Program-made: the position numbers and the translations under genes
Source: Salinicoccus luteus DSM 17002
GTDB taxonomy: Bacteria > Bacillota > Bacilli > Staphylococcales > Salinicoccaceae
Direction: 5' to 3'
Assembly: GCF_000712035.1 (NCBI RefSeq)
Contig: NZ_JONV01000006.1
Location: forward strand, 372,001-436,000
Length of the DNA stretch: 64,000 bases
Notes under the pieces: generated by a model
What the model saw: only the letters and a program-made list of their open reading frames with translations
Database searches by the model: none
Told to the model about the DNA's origin: nothing
Part shown: piece after piece, positions 1-8,837 of the stretch
Layout: each line of letters opens with the position of its first letter
Position numbering within the stretch: position 1 is the stretch's first letter

Positions 1-314
1 GAAGCATGTTTACCATACCTGTTCGCTTTCAGGTCATCGACCATCTTGTCATTGATATCATACGTTCCGCCCTTTATCGGCTTCAGAAGTCCGCCACGGG
101 CGCTGACCATATCGATGGCGCGGGGATCGATGCCGCTTCTTGTGAGGAAATCCCTGATTGCTTCAAGCCTGAAGTCTATCTGTTCATTTAAAGGCCTGAC
201 GATTTCTTGGGTTGGATGGCTGATCGTTTCATGTACAGAACGTTCAGTGTTCTCATATAGTGCAACTTTGGTGGAGGTCCCTCCGAGGTTGACTACAAGG
301 ATGGTGTATCGCAT
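1..314 (-). CDS. buk: Butyrate kinase, N-terminal part (cut by window edge)
   Basis: The first 104 residues of an acetate/butyrate kinase family enzyme, which interconverts acyl phosphates and short-chain acids with ATP. The N-terminal phosphate-binding loop reads NLGGTSTK at residues 9-16; the common family form is NPGSTSTK, so two positions differ. The reading frame runs open off the left edge, so this is truncation by the window and not decay. An AGGAGG lies in the last codons of bcd, about 12 bases before the ATG at 314. It is the third gene of a leftward ptb-bcd-buk operon, as in the B. subtilis bkd locus, pointing to branched-chain acyl phosphate metabolism. Confidence 0.9.
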   Translation of the reverse strand, partial: MRYTILVVNLGGTSTKVALYENTERSVHETISHPTQEIVRPLNEQIDFRLEAIRDFLTRSGIDPRAIDMVSARGGLLKPIKGGTYDINDKMVDDLKANRYGKHA

Positions 315-323
315 GGGTGGCCT

Positions 324-1418
324 CTACCTCCTGCCGAGTGTTGTCACTTCATTTAATGAAAATGTGCTTCTGACACGCATCATGCTGTCGATGCGTTCTT
401 CTGCGAGGCGGTCTGCTGCGACAGTCGGCGTAACGCCATCGCGTTGCGCAATTGAAAAAATCTTATCCATCTGGTTGTATATTTCCTTCACTTTGCTTTT
501 CGCACGCTCTGCATTATACCCCTGGAGCTCGTCCGCTACATTGATGACGCCTCCGCAGTTGACTACATAGTCCGGTGCATAGACGATGCCGCGCTCCTCG
601 AGCAGGCTTCCATGCCTGTCGCTGTCCAGCAGCTGGTTGTTGGCGCTGCCGCACACGGCCTTCACCTTGAGTTCAGGAATCGTATCGTCATTCAGGATGC
701 CGCCCAGGGCACACGGTGCAAAAATGTCCGCGTCGACTGAATAGATATCTTCTATGCCCACCGCTTCAGCGCCGAAGTCATTTACGGCCCGCTCCACAGA
801 ATCGTTATTTATGTCTGTGACGATCAGTTTGGCCCCTTCTTCATGCAGGTGCCTGCAGAGGCTGTATGAAACGTTCCCGACCCCCTGGATGGCGATCTTT
901 CTGCCTTCGAGTGAATCATCACCAAAAGCTTCCTTTGCCGTACGCTTCATCGCCATGTATACACCGTATGCCGTCATCGGACTCGGGTTGCCTCCGGAAC
1001 CATACGATTCGCTGATGCCGCATACATATGGCGTCTCCTGATAGATGAGGTCCATATCATTTACTGTAGTCCCCACATCTTCGGCTGTGATGTACCTGCC
1101 TCCCAGGCTGTTGACATATCTGCCCAACGCCCTGAAGAAAGCTTCGGATTTATCCTTCTCGGCATCACCGATGACGACTGTCTTTCCGCCCCCGAGATTG
1201 AGTCCGGCAGCAGCATTCTTGTAAGTCATGCCCTTGGCCAGACGCAATACGTCCTCTATGGCTTCTTCTTCAGTGTCATACTTCCACATTCTGCAGCCGC
1301 CGAGTGCGGGGCCGAGTGTAGTGTCATGGATACAGATGATCGCTTTCAATCCGCTTGTTTCATCGTGGCAGAAAATCAGCTGTTCGTAGTCGTATTGCTC
1401 CATCTTTTCAAATATCAT
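324..1418 (-). CDS. bcd: Leucine/branched-chain amino acid dehydrogenase
   Basis: A 364-residue Glu/Leu/Phe/Val dehydrogenase. It deaminates leucine, valine and isoleucine to 2-oxo acids using NAD. The substrate-site lysines are visible as K67 (TYKNA) and K79 in LGGGKTVV, and the dinucleotide-binding loop GVGNVS lies at residues 179-184. Length matches the family. It lies between ptb (20 bases upstream) and buk (9 bases downstream), so the three are probably one transcript. The 2-oxo acids would feed a branched-chain oxo-acid dehydrogenase whose genes probably lie beyond the left edge. Confidence 0.93.
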   Translation of the reverse strand: MIFEKMEQYDYEQLIFCHDETSGLKAIICIHDTTLGPALGGCRMWKYDTEEEAIEDVLRLAKGMTYKNAAAGLNLGGGKTVVIGDAEKDKSEAFFRALGRYVNSLGGRYITAEDVGTTVNDMDLIYQETPYVCGISESYGSGGNPSPMTAYGVYMAMKRTAKEAFGDDSLEGRKIAIQGVGNVSYSLCRHLHEEGAKLIVTDINNDSVERAVNDFGAEAVGIEDIYSVDADIFAPCALGGILNDDTIPELKVKAVCGSANNQLLDSDRHGSLLEERGIVYAPDYVVNCGGVINVADELQGYNAERAKSKVKEIYNQMDKIFSIAQRDGVTPTVAADRLAEERIDSMMRVRSTFSLNEVTTLGRR

Positions 1419-1437
1419 TCATTATCACTCCAATAAT

Positions 1438-2337
1438 TTATTTGGAAATCATCATTGCCAGGTTTATCGAATTATATCTGTCTTCGGCACTGTCTGCCCT
1501 TGATGTCAGTACGATGGGCACCTTGGCACCGGTAATGACGGAAGCGACGCGCGCTCCTGCAGAGTAGACCAGTGATTTGTAAAGGATGTTCCCCGCTTCG
1601 ATATTCGGTGCAATCAGTATGTCCACATCCCCAGCGACCTGGGATGAAATGCCTTTGTGCCGGGCCGCTTCTTCTGATATTGCCACGTCGAATTGCAGTG
1701 GTCCCTCTATTGTACTATCAAATTTATAATTTTTGGCATCGAATTGGGAAAGCATCTCTGCGTCGATGGTCGAAGGCATCTTATCGGTGACCTTGTCCAC
1801 TGCAGACAGAAGCGCCACCTTTGGGCGCCCGACCCCAAGTTCATGCGCACAGGCCAGGGCATTGTCGACAATCTGTTTCTTCTGTTCGAGGGTTGGTGCA
1901 ATATTCATGCCTGCATCACTCAGGAAGACAGCTTTGTGATAATTCGGCATATCGAACAGTGCCAGGTGGCTCAGCAGGCGGTTATGTATCAGTCCATACT
2001 CCTTCTTCAGCACTTCCTTCAAGAGAATGGAAGTTGGAATCAGCCCCTTCATCAGGACATTGGCTTCCCCCGAAGCGATGAGCCCAAGGGAGACGGCCGC
2101 TGCTTCTCCATTATCCGCGGCATGGTGGATTATGATTTTCTGGCCGACCATATGATCGGCCCCGAATGCCTGAAGCATGGATTTCAATTTCTCCCGGTCA
2201 TCTACAAGATGACATACTATCCCTTTTTCTTCAATTATACGGATGAGGGGGTTGAGCACTTCCGGGTCGGCTGCCCTGCATACTGAAAGCGCTGTCATTT
2301 TATTTTTATCCCCTATGAAAATTTCATCAAAGTTCAT
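1438..2337 (-). CDS. ptb: Phosphate butyryltransferase
   Basis: A 299-residue phosphotransacylase of the phosphate acetyl/butyryltransferase family, converting acyl-CoA (butyryl or branched short-chain) and phosphate to acyl phosphate and CoA. Paired with butyrate kinase downstream it yields the acid and ATP, or in reverse activates short acids. I place the start at the ATG at 2337 (protein begins MNFDEIFIGDK), because GGGGAGG sits just upstream; a longer frame to 2376 lacks a ribosome-binding site. It is the first gene of ptb-bcd-buk. No bkdR-like activator gene precedes it, unlike B. subtilis. Confidence 0.92.
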   Translation of the reverse strand: MNFDEIFIGDKNKMTALSVCRAADPEVLNPLIRIIEEKGIVCHLVDDREKLKSMLQAFGADHMVGQKIIIHHAADNGEAAAVSLGLIASGEANVLMKGLIPTSILLKEVLKKEYGLIHNRLLSHLALFDMPNYHKAVFLSDAGMNIAPTLEQKKQIVDNALACAHELGVGRPKVALLSAVDKVTDKMPSTIDAEMLSQFDAKNYKFDSTIEGPLQFDVAISEEAARHKGISSQVAGDVDILIAPNIEAGNILYKSLVYSAGARVASVITGAKVPIVLTSRADSAEDRYNSINLAMMISK

Positions 2338-2361
2338 GATTCTACCTCCCCTACAGTTTTT

Positions 2362-2390
2362 ATTATACATATTCACATATCAATTTGCAG
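2362..2390 (-). promoter_or_regulatory. Candidate promoter of ptb-bcd-buk
   Basis: On the minus strand a perfect TATAAT (2362-2367) lies 17 bases after a weak CTGCAA -35 element, about 25 bases upstream of the ptb start codon. A sigma-A promoter is inferred. No sigma-54 type GG-N10-GC element was noticed. Confidence 0.4.
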
Positions 2391-2499
2391 GATTTTAGCT
2401 AAACATGGAATATTCAGAAGGTTGTCAAAAAATCATTTGTTTTATTACTTATTCTACATGGGTTATAATGGCTATATACAAATATTCAGGGTGATTTTA

Positions 2500-2766
2500 A
2501 TGCAGAAGGTGATTGCGCTCGTCATACTGGTCATACCGGTATTTTTGGCAGGGTTGGGCATCAAATATATGAGGGACAGTATTTTCGGCATTGTCAACGA
2601 TCCGTTCACACTTACAGTGGTACAGTTCGTCATCGGACTGGTTCTGACGGTGCTCGGCGTATGGTTCATCGGTGGATACATACTGCATCGGGAACAGCGT
2701 CAGAAAAGGGTCCAGGAACGTTTTTTGGAGAAATCCAGACAATTGAAAGACGAGGATAATGAATAA
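2500..2766 (+). CDS. DUF2627 small membrane protein (YqzF-like)
   Basis: An 88-residue protein with two hydrophobic helices (about residues 3-21 and 35-58) separated by a short loop and followed by a basic, then acidic tail rich in Arg, Lys and Glu. It resembles YqzF (DUF2627), which in B. subtilis also lies beside the bkd operon; function unknown. The start is the ATG at 2500, with AGGGTG seven bases upstream; a frame open to 2422 has no ribosome site. It is transcribed away from ptb, and a TATAAT at 2463-2468 may be its -10 element. Confidence 0.8.
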   Translation: MQKVIALVILVIPVFLAGLGIKYMRDSIFGIVNDPFTLTVVQFVIGLVLTVLGVWFIGGYILHREQRQKRVQERFLEKSRQLKDEDNE

Positions 2767-2803
2767 AGAGACGAATTGTGGTCAATTCGTCTCTTTATTT
2801 TTT
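2764..2803. terminator. Bidirectional terminator, DUF2627 gene / recN
   Basis: A perfect 15-base-pair stem (2764-2778 with 2783-2797) and 4-base loop, followed by a T run on the plus strand and preceded by A's that give T's on the minus strand. The recN stop codon lies in the loop and first stem bases. Confidence 0.9.
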
Positions 2804-4455
2804 GCTGCTATCAATGTCTTCGCATTTTCCAGTGCTGCGTCTGTAATATCGGATCCGCTGAGCATCCTCGCTATCTCATAGACATGGTCATCAGCATTAA
2901 GATAGCTGGCACTTGATGCCGTCCGCTGGTCGGCCGTCTCCTTGGATACATAGAGGTGATGGTCAGCGAGCGCGGCTGCCTGGGGCAGGTGTGAGATTGA
3001 AATGACCTGCCGCGTCTTGGACAGGAGCTGCATCTTTTCTGCCATACGTGTTGCCACGAAGCCGCTTACCCCCGTATCAATCTCATCAAGGATCAGCATG
3101 CTCTGTGCATCGAACTCCGTGAAGATTGTCCGGAGCGCGAGCATCACCCGTGCGATTTCACCGCCTGAAGCAATGCGGTTCATGGCTTTGAGCGGCTCCC
3201 CTGCATTGGTGGAGATGAGGAATTCGACGCCGGAATACCCGCGCGAGTCGAATGTCGTCTCCTTGACGCTGATTTCAAAGTCGGCTTCAGGCATATCCAG
3301 ATCCTGGAGTTCCTTCTTTATCCTGTTTTCAAGGAAATGCTTCTGTTCCAACCTGTAGCCGTGCAGGTCCTTGGCATACTGCTCCATCTGCTTCATCATT
3401 TCCGCCTTTTCCTTTTCCAGGGCATCGAAAGACTGGGCGATATTCTCGAGCTGTTCGATGTCATCTGCCAGCACACTTCTGTATTCGATCAGTTCATCCA
3501 GCGTCTTGTTGTACTTGCGCTTCAGAGAATTGAGGCTCGAGAGGCGTGCCTGCTTCATATTGAGGCTTTCTTCATCGTAGTCGAGAGTAGACAGATCACT
3601 CCCCACCCTGCTGTCGAGCTCATTCAGCAGGTGGTAGGCTTCAAGCACCGTGTCACCAAATTCCCTATAGCTTTCGTCGAAGTTGGACAGTGTTTCGATA
3701 TGGCTGTGGATGTCATATAACAGTGTCTGCGGTGCATACTCGGAACTGAGCTGTGCATGGATCAGGGAAAGCGTATTGTTGATCTTTTCGAAGTTGTCGA
3801 GATAGCTTATTTCCTCTTCGAGTTTCTCTTCCTCCCCCGCCTCGAGCTCCATGGCTGCGAGTTCTTCGTACTGGTGCTGGTACATCTGCAGCTGCTGGAC
3901 CCTGTTCTTGTCCTTGTATTCGAGTTCCCTGATTCTTTCTTCAAGTGCTTTGAAACGCTCGAAGCTGTCCTGGTACTTTCCGAAAGCCACCCTGTCCTTC
4001 ACGTCGATATAGCGGTCGAGATACCTTATGTGCATGCTGTGCTCGAGCGCTTCCGACTGGGAGGACTGTGAATGGATGCTGACGACTTCATTCATGATTT
4101 CCTTGAGGGCGCCGAGAGTAATCATATGGGAATTTATCTTGATGATGCTCTTGCGGTTCTGCATGACTTCCCTTCTGACGATATAGAGCTCGTCCTCCTC
4201 AATATCATTCTTTGCGAGCAGTTGCTGCATCTTGCCGGATTCCGGAAAGTCAAAGACGCCTTCAATGACGGCACCCTCTGTTTCGTGACGGATATCCTCG
4301 ACGGATGCACGTTTCCCATAGAGATATCTGATTGCCTCGATGATCATTGATTTCCCGGCACCGGATTCACCGGATATGACAGTGAGTCCGCTGTCAAAAT
4401 CCAGTTCTATGTCTTTGAGGACTGCCAGGTTTTTAATGTTTAGACGTATGAGCAA
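2782..4455 (-). CDS. recN: DNA repair protein RecN
   Basis: A 557-residue SMC-like ATPase that acts early in double-strand break repair and recombination. The Walker A motif GESGAGKS is near residues 29-36, a long coiled coil follows (about 150-380), and the Walker B segment LILDEIDTG lies near residue 460. I choose the TTG at 4455 (protein begins MLIRLNIKN, matching the family start) because GGAG is eight bases upstream; a GTG at 4464 overlaps that site. It is 15 bases from argR and is the last gene before a terminator. Confidence 0.93.
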   Translation of the reverse strand: MLIRLNIKNLAVLKDIELDFDSGLTVISGESGAGKSMIIEAIRYLYGKRASVEDIRHETEGAVIEGVFDFPESGKMQQLLAKNDIEEDELYIVRREVMQNRKSIIKINSHMITLGALKEIMNEVVSIHSQSSQSEALEHSMHIRYLDRYIDVKDRVAFGKYQDSFERFKALEERIRELEYKDKNRVQQLQMYQHQYEELAAMELEAGEEEKLEEEISYLDNFEKINNTLSLIHAQLSSEYAPQTLLYDIHSHIETLSNFDESYREFGDTVLEAYHLLNELDSRVGSDLSTLDYDEESLNMKQARLSSLNSLKRKYNKTLDELIEYRSVLADDIEQLENIAQSFDALEKEKAEMMKQMEQYAKDLHGYRLEQKHFLENRIKKELQDLDMPEADFEISVKETTFDSRGYSGVEFLISTNAGEPLKAMNRIASGGEIARVMLALRTIFTEFDAQSMLILDEIDTGVSGFVATRMAEKMQLLSKTRQVISISHLPQAAALADHHLYVSKETADQRTASSASYLNADDHVYEIARMLSGSDITDAALENAKTLIAAKNKETN

Positions 4456-4470
4456 ATTAAACACTCCAAT

Positions 4471-4923
4471 TTAGATCAAATTGAATATCCGATCCCTGAT
4501 TTCCTTCTGCGCTTCTTCGCTTCTGCATATCATCAGACATGTATCATCACCGCAGATTGTGCCGACGACTTCCTCCCATTCAAGCTGGTCGATGATGGCA
4601 CCAATTGATTGGGCATTCCCGGGCAAGGTCTTTAATACCAACAGATTATCGGTATAATCCAGCTTTACGAAGCTGTCCATGAGATACCTGCCCAGTTTTT
4701 CCAGAGGGTGGAACTTCCGATCTTTTGGCATGCTGTAGACATAGGAGCCGCTCGGCGTCGGCACTTTGATGAGCTGGAGTTCCTTGATATCCCGGGATAC
4801 CGTAGCTTGCGTGACATTGAAGTTGTATTCGTTCAGCCGCTCCACCAGGTCCTCTTGGGTCTCGACTTTGCTATTGGTGATGATTTCCCTGATCTTTATC
4901 TGTCGAATTGATTTATTTGACAT
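4471..4923 (-). CDS. argR: Arginine repressor ArgR/AhrC
   Basis: A 150-residue arginine-responsive regulator. The N-terminal winged helix (about residues 1-70, with [12 protein letters not shown] as the recognition region) binds ARG boxes; the C-terminal domain forms hexamers and binds arginine through a GDDT segment near residue 130. AGGAGG lies six bases before the ATG. It probably represses arginine synthesis, and argG in this window has matching boxes. A terminator ends the preceding tlyA transcript, so argR-recN likely has its own promoter, overlapping a possible ARG box at 4949-4964. Confidence 0.95.
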   Translation of the reverse strand: MSNKSIRQIKIREIITNSKVETQEDLVERLNEYNFNVTQATVSRDIKELQLIKVPTPSGSYVYSMPKDRKFHPLEKLGRYLMDSFVKLDYTDNLLVLKTLPGNAQSIGAIIDQLEWEEVVGTICGDDTCLMICRSEEAQKEIRDRIFNLI

Positions 4924-4948
4924 GCTTGTCCTCCTCGCGTACCCCTTT

Positions 4949-4964
4949 TGTATATTTATACATA
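4949..4964 (-). promoter_or_regulatory. Possible ARG box upstream of argR
   Basis: The inverted repeat TGTATA-TT-TATACA lies 26 bases upstream of the argR start. It matches the TGTATA-W-rich-ATNCA style of ARG boxes and would allow autoregulation. AT-rich DNA makes chance matches common. Confidence 0.4.
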
Positions 4965-4993
4965 TAATATCACAAAATGGGTGTGTGTAACAT

Positions 4994-5032
4994 AAAAAAG
5001 GACATCAGCCATAAACACTATGCTGAATGTCC
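4994..5032 (-). terminator. Terminator after tlyA
   Basis: On the minus strand AGGACATTCAGC pairs with GCTGATGTCCT (one bulge), followed by a run of six T's. The tlyA stop codon TGA is inside the 3' arm of the hairpin. Confidence 0.75.
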
Positions 5033-5796
5033 TCTTCTTCTATGGATGCTCCGGCCTCTTCACCATATTTCAGGTAAAGCAGGTACTCGGTGTTCCCTTT
5101 GGTTCCTGTAATGGGAGAACGGTCGAGGCCTGCCGCTGAAAGGCCGAGGCCTTCACATTCGGCGAGTACGCGGTGTATTACATTTTCATGCGTTTCCTTG
5201 GATGTGATGATGCCGCTCTCTTCCCTCTCTTCAAGGTAGGATTCGAACTGAGGCTTGATCAGAGCGACAATGTCATATTCGTGGTCGAACAGATGGATGA
5301 TATGCCGCAATATCGGAACGATGGAGGTGAACGATACATCTATCGTGAATATGCCGGGCAGCTGTATGAAATCAGATGATTGTGTATCTTTGAAATTCGT
5401 CTGTTCCATCACAGTTACACGGTCGTCGGTGCGCAGCCTGTAATCCAGCTGGTTCGTACCGACATCCACTGCATAAACATGTATGGCCCCCTTCTGCAGG
5501 GCGCAGTCTGTAAACCCACCCGTGGAGCTGCCGATATCGGTCACCACCTTGTCCGAAAGATCGATGCCAAAAGATTTCACTGCGTGATCCAGCTTGATGC
5601 CCCCTCTGGAGACATAGGGCTTAATATTCTTGAACCGTACATCGGCTTTCGTGATGTCAATGATTTCGGAAGGTTTATAGACCGGCTGGTTGTTGTTCAG
5701 CACTTTTCCGGCCATGACAATCCGTCTGACCTCCTCCAGTGTGCCCAGATTGAAGTTTTGATGGAGGTAGTCATCAATTCTTGATTTCTTTTTCAT
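5005..5796 (-). CDS. tlyA: TlyA family rRNA 2'-O-methyltransferase / hemolysin A homologue
   Basis: A 263-residue protein with an N-terminal S4 RNA-binding domain (about residues 5-60) and an FtsJ-like methyltransferase domain. The S-adenosylmethionine motif is [11 protein letters not shown] at residues 87-97, and YVSRGGIKL at 61-69 joins the domains. Homologues methylate the ribose of rRNA cytidines; the exact target here is inferred. The ATG at 5796 has GGAGTGGG upstream; a frame extending to 5937 is only overlap with dxs. It overlaps the dxs 3' end by 23 bases, so the two are coupled. Confidence 0.88.
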   Translation of the reverse strand: MKKKSRIDDYLHQNFNLGTLEEVRRIVMAGKVLNNNQPVYKPSEIIDITKADVRFKNIKPYVSRGGIKLDHAVKSFGIDLSDKVVTDIGSSTGGFTDCALQKGAIHVYAVDVGTNQLDYRLRTDDRVTVMEQTNFKDTQSSDFIQLPGIFTIDVSFTSIVPILRHIIHLFDHEYDIVALIKPQFESYLEEREESGIITSKETHENVIHRVLAECEGLGLSAAGLDRSPITGTKGNTEYLLYLKYGEEAGASIEEEDIQHSVYG

Positions 5797-7666
5797 TTTC
5801 CCACTCCATAAGTGTCTTGGACTGCAGGATGATGTTATCTGTCGTGATGCCGATGTCTTCAAGCAGCTTATTGACATCCCCATGCTCGACATATTCATTG
5901 TCGATGCCGATCCTTCTGATGCTGTTCTTGAAACCATGGTCTGCCATGAAGGCAGCGATCATGCTCCCAAGTCCACCATTGAGCATGGTTTCCTCGACTG
6001 TGAGGATGGGTCTGCCGGAATATCCAATCGACTGGAGCATCTCCTCATCCATCGGCTTGATGAACCGGGCATTGATGACTTCGGCATTGACGCCCGTCTC
6101 CTTAAGTGCCACTGCTGCGTCTATCGCGAGGTCCAGCGTAGGGCCGAAGGAGATGATGGAAAGATCATCTCCTTCCACTACCGTTTCCCAACTGCCATAT
6201 TCCAAGGCTCCACGCGGCTCAGGCGCTTCGATGCCTTTGATATTGCCACGCGGATACCTGAGGGCGACGGGGCCTTCATGTTCAAAGGCGAAGTCGATCA
6301 TCTGTTCCGCTTCAATCTCATCCTTAGGCATCATCAGGGTCATGTTCGGCAATGGGGAGATGAAACTGATGTCAAAGACCCCCTGGTGGGTTTCCCCATC
6401 AGCGCCGACCAGACCGCTCCGGTCTATGCCCAAGAAGACGTTCAGGTTCTGACGGTCCACATCATGCAGCAACTGATCATATCCCCGCTGCAGGAATGTA
6501 GAATATATTGCAAGGTACGGGCGCATGCCGCTTGCTGCCAGACCACCCGACATGGTGACTGCATGCTGTTCGGCGATGCCGACATCAAAGAAGCGTTCGG
6601 GCAGTTCATTCTGGAACTTCGTGAGCTTGCTGCCGACAGGCATGGCAGGTGTCAGTGCAACAATCCGCTCGTCCTTTTTGGCGCGTTCCAGCACGGTATT
6701 GGACATGAACTCACTCCAGGACGGCGTGGATTTGCTGCCCAGAACCTCTCCTGTATCTATTTTGTATGGTCCGAGTCCATGCCATTTGCCGAGTTTGTCA
6801 TCTTCAGCCGGATGGTAACCCTTGCCCTTCTTGGTAATGACATGGACGACCACCGGCCCTTTGTAATCCTTCGAAATGTTGATGGCGTTGGAAAGCTCCT
6901 CAAAATCATGTCCATCCACCGGCCCGATATACTTGATGCCGAGCTCCTCGAAAAACACACCATCGACGACGAGGTACTTCATGCTGTCCTTTATCCTGTC
7001 CGCCATGTCCCTGAGTCTCGCACCGACCTGCGGCAGCCGGTTCAGAAAATCTTCAATATCGTGCTTGACCCTGTTGTACTGCGTGTTCGTACGCATTCTG
7101 CCGAGCATGTTATGCATCGCCCCTACATTTGGTGCGATACTCATTTCATTATCGTTCAGAATAATGGTCATGTCTGTTCTGTCAGAGCCGATATGGTTGA
7201 GGGCCTCGAGGGCCATGCCACCTGTCAATGCCCCGTCTCCGATGACGGGAACGACATGGTGCCCCTCTCCTTTTATATCGCGCGCTTTTGCGATGCCCAT
7301 GGCTGCTGATAAACTGGTGGAAGAATGACCCGCCTCCCAGACATCATGGTCGGATTCGCGCATTTTCGGAAATCCGCACAATCCTTTATATTGTCTGAGC
7401 GTCTCAAATTCACTGATTCGGCCGGTCAGAATCTTATGAATATATGCCTGATGGCCCACATCGAAAATCAGTCGGTCATCTGGCGAATCGAAATGCTTAT
7501 GCAGGGCAATTGTCAGTTCCACTACGCCAAGGTTGGCTCCGATGTGGCCGCCTGTCCTCGAACATGACTGGATCAGAAATTCCCTTACATCCTGTGCCAG
7601 TATTTTTAGTTCCTCATCATTCTTCTGTTTCAAAAATGATGGATCTTTTATACTATATAGATTCAT
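5774..7666 (-). CDS. dxs: 1-deoxy-D-xylulose-5-phosphate synthase
   Basis: A 630-residue thiamine diphosphate enzyme that joins pyruvate and glyceraldehyde 3-phosphate to start the MEP isoprenoid pathway. The cofactor motif GDG is at residues 143-145 with the paired Asn at 171-173; the active-site His region [10 protein letters not shown] is at 39-48. The C-terminal transketolase domains are complete. The ATG at 7666 has AAGGTGG upstream. A terminator separates it from ispA, and an extended -10 promoter precedes it. Its presence is notable because Staphylococcus uses the mevalonate pathway. Confidence 0.96.
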   Translation of the reverse strand: MNLYSIKDPSFLKQKNDEELKILAQDVREFLIQSCSRTGGHIGANLGVVELTIALHKHFDSPDDRLIFDVGHQAYIHKILTGRISEFETLRQYKGLCGFPKMRESDHDVWEAGHSSTSLSAAMGIAKARDIKGEGHHVVPVIGDGALTGGMALEALNHIGSDRTDMTIILNDNEMSIAPNVGAMHNMLGRMRTNTQYNRVKHDIEDFLNRLPQVGARLRDMADRIKDSMKYLVVDGVFFEELGIKYIGPVDGHDFEELSNAINISKDYKGPVVVHVITKKGKGYHPAEDDKLGKWHGLGPYKIDTGEVLGSKSTPSWSEFMSNTVLERAKKDERIVALTPAMPVGSKLTKFQNELPERFFDVGIAEQHAVTMSGGLAASGMRPYLAIYSTFLQRGYDQLLHDVDRQNLNVFLGIDRSGLVGADGETHQGVFDISFISPLPNMTLMMPKDEIEAEQMIDFAFEHEGPVALRYPRGNIKGIEAPEPRGALEYGSWETVVEGDDLSIISFGPTLDLAIDAAVALKETGVNAEVINARFIKPMDEEMLQSIGYSGRPILTVEETMLNGGLGSMIAAFMADHGFKNSIRRIGIDNEYVEHGDVNKLLEDIGITTDNIILQSKTLMEWENEKEIKN

Positions 7667-7697
7667 ATAGCAACCACCTTTAAATTTGCTAATGCCA

Positions 7698-7706
7698 ATT
7701 ATACCA
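7698..7706 (-). promoter_or_regulatory. Extended -10 promoter of dxs-tlyA
   Basis: On the minus strand TGGTATAAT forms a perfect extended -10 element 31 bases before the dxs start codon. No good -35 element is present, which extended -10 promoters tolerate. Confidence 0.6.
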
Positions 7707-7717
7707 CTTTTATCAAC

Positions 7718-7761
7718 AGGGAAAAAATAAAAATGATAATTCATGAATATGAATTATCATT
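7718..7761 (-). terminator. Terminator between ispA and dxs
   Basis: A perfect 13-base-pair stem (7732-7744 with 7749-7761) with a 4-base loop, followed on the minus strand by TTTTTATTTTTT. The ispA stop codon lies in the 5' arm. It splits the isoprenoid genes into two transcription units or limits read-through. Confidence 0.8.
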
Positions 7762-8638
7762 GATCTCTGACTGCAAACATCTGCAATACGTTATGAAGTT
7801 CCTGAATATTGATCTTTCCGGACAGGTCATCGAGTATTCCGCCGGCACTATCTGTCAGGTTTGAAAGTTCCTGATGGGCACCTTCAAGCCCATAGGTGCT
7901 GACGTATGTCATCTTGTTCTTCCGTTCATCACTGCCCGACTGCTTGCCTGTAACAGCCATATCACCCTCTACATCGAGTATGTCATCCCTGATCTGGAAA
8001 AGGATGCCCAATTTTTCTGCAAACTCGAGCAGCCGATCCATAATTTCCCCGGGAGCGTCTGCAATGATGCATGCACACTCTACGGGCAGCATGATCAGCT
8101 GGCCGGTCTTGTACTGATGGATATGTTCGAGCTGACGGAAACTGATCTCTTCCCCTTCGGCTTCTATATCCAGCATCTGTCCGCCGATCATGCCGTTGAA
8201 ACCAGCTTTTGATGCAAGCCGACTGATGATGGCGAGACGTTTTTCCGCAGAAATCGCCTCATCAGAAGCCATGACGCTGAAGCTTTCGGTAAGAAGGGTG
8301 TCCCCCGCCAGGATGGCTGCCGCCTCACCGAACACCTTATGGTTGGTGGGCTTGCCCCGCCTATAATCGTCATCATCCATGGCAGGCAGATCATCATGGA
8401 TGAGGGAGTAGGTATGGATCATTTCGATGGCCGCGGCTGCATGGATGCCCTGCATGGGATCCTTCCCCAAAGCTTCCAGTGTGGCAAAGAGAAGATAGGG
8501 ACGGAATTTCTTTCCGCCCGCCTTTACAGAATAGCTGCTGGCGACCCGGATGGTGTCTGATACATGATTGCCTTCGAGATGCGACAGGATGCGGGCTTCA
8601 GTTTCCTCAAGATACCCCTGCATGTTTCTATTCATCAT
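7757..8638 (-). CDS. ispA: Farnesyl diphosphate synthase (polyprenyl synthetase family)
   Basis: A 293-residue trans-prenyltransferase condensing dimethylallyl or geranyl diphosphate with isopentenyl diphosphate. The first aspartate-rich motif DDLPAMD is at residues 82-88 and the second, DDILD, at 218-222; both bind Mg-diphosphate. The start overlaps the end of xseB by 11 bases, with AAGGGAG upstream of two adjacent ATGs at 8638 and 8635. Cotranscribed with xseA-xseB. The product feeds undecaprenyl and menaquinone synthesis. Confidence 0.94.
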   Translation of the reverse strand: MMNRNMQGYLEETEARILSHLEGNHVSDTIRVASSYSVKAGGKKFRPYLLFATLEALGKDPMQGIHAAAAIEMIHTYSLIHDDLPAMDDDDYRRGKPTNHKVFGEAAAILAGDTLLTESFSVMASDEAISAEKRLAIISRLASKAGFNGMIGGQMLDIEAEGEEISFRQLEHIHQYKTGQLIMLPVECACIIADAPGEIMDRLLEFAEKLGILFQIRDDILDVEGDMAVTGKQSGSDERKNKMTYVSTYGLEGAHQELSNLTDSAGGILDDLSGKINIQELHNVLQMFAVRDQ

Positions 8639-8837
8639 CTGCTCCCTTGCGGTTCAAGGTTTCGACTTTCAGTTCGGCATCCTTTAATATCTTTTCGCAC
8701 TCTGCAGTTAATTCTACACCCTTCTGATAGAGCTTGAGGGACTCCTCGAGGGAAACTTCGTCTTCATCAAGCTGCTTCACGATGTGCTCCAGATGCTTCA
8801 TCTTATCTTCGAATGTTTCACTTTTGGTTTCTGTCAT
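8628..8837 (-). CDS. xseB: Exodeoxyribonuclease VII small subunit
   Basis: A 69-residue, mostly helical protein that binds several copies per large subunit of exonuclease VII, a nuclease degrading single-stranded DNA. The sequence (FEDKMKHLEHIVKQL, then EESLKLYQKGVEL) is typical of the family and its length is normal. It overlaps xseA by 20 bases and ispA by 11, so translation is likely coupled. Confidence 0.93.
   Translation of the reverse strand: MTETKSETFEDKMKHLEHIVKQLDEDEVSLEESLKLYQKGVELTAECEKILKDAELKVETLNRKGADDE

Noticed and set aside
5882-7309. Open frame of 475 codons on the plus strand, opposite dxs
   Set aside because: It is fully antisense to dxs, has low-complexity residue use, no ribosome site and no recognisable domain. 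Long antisense frames arise from codon bias in GC-richer genes.
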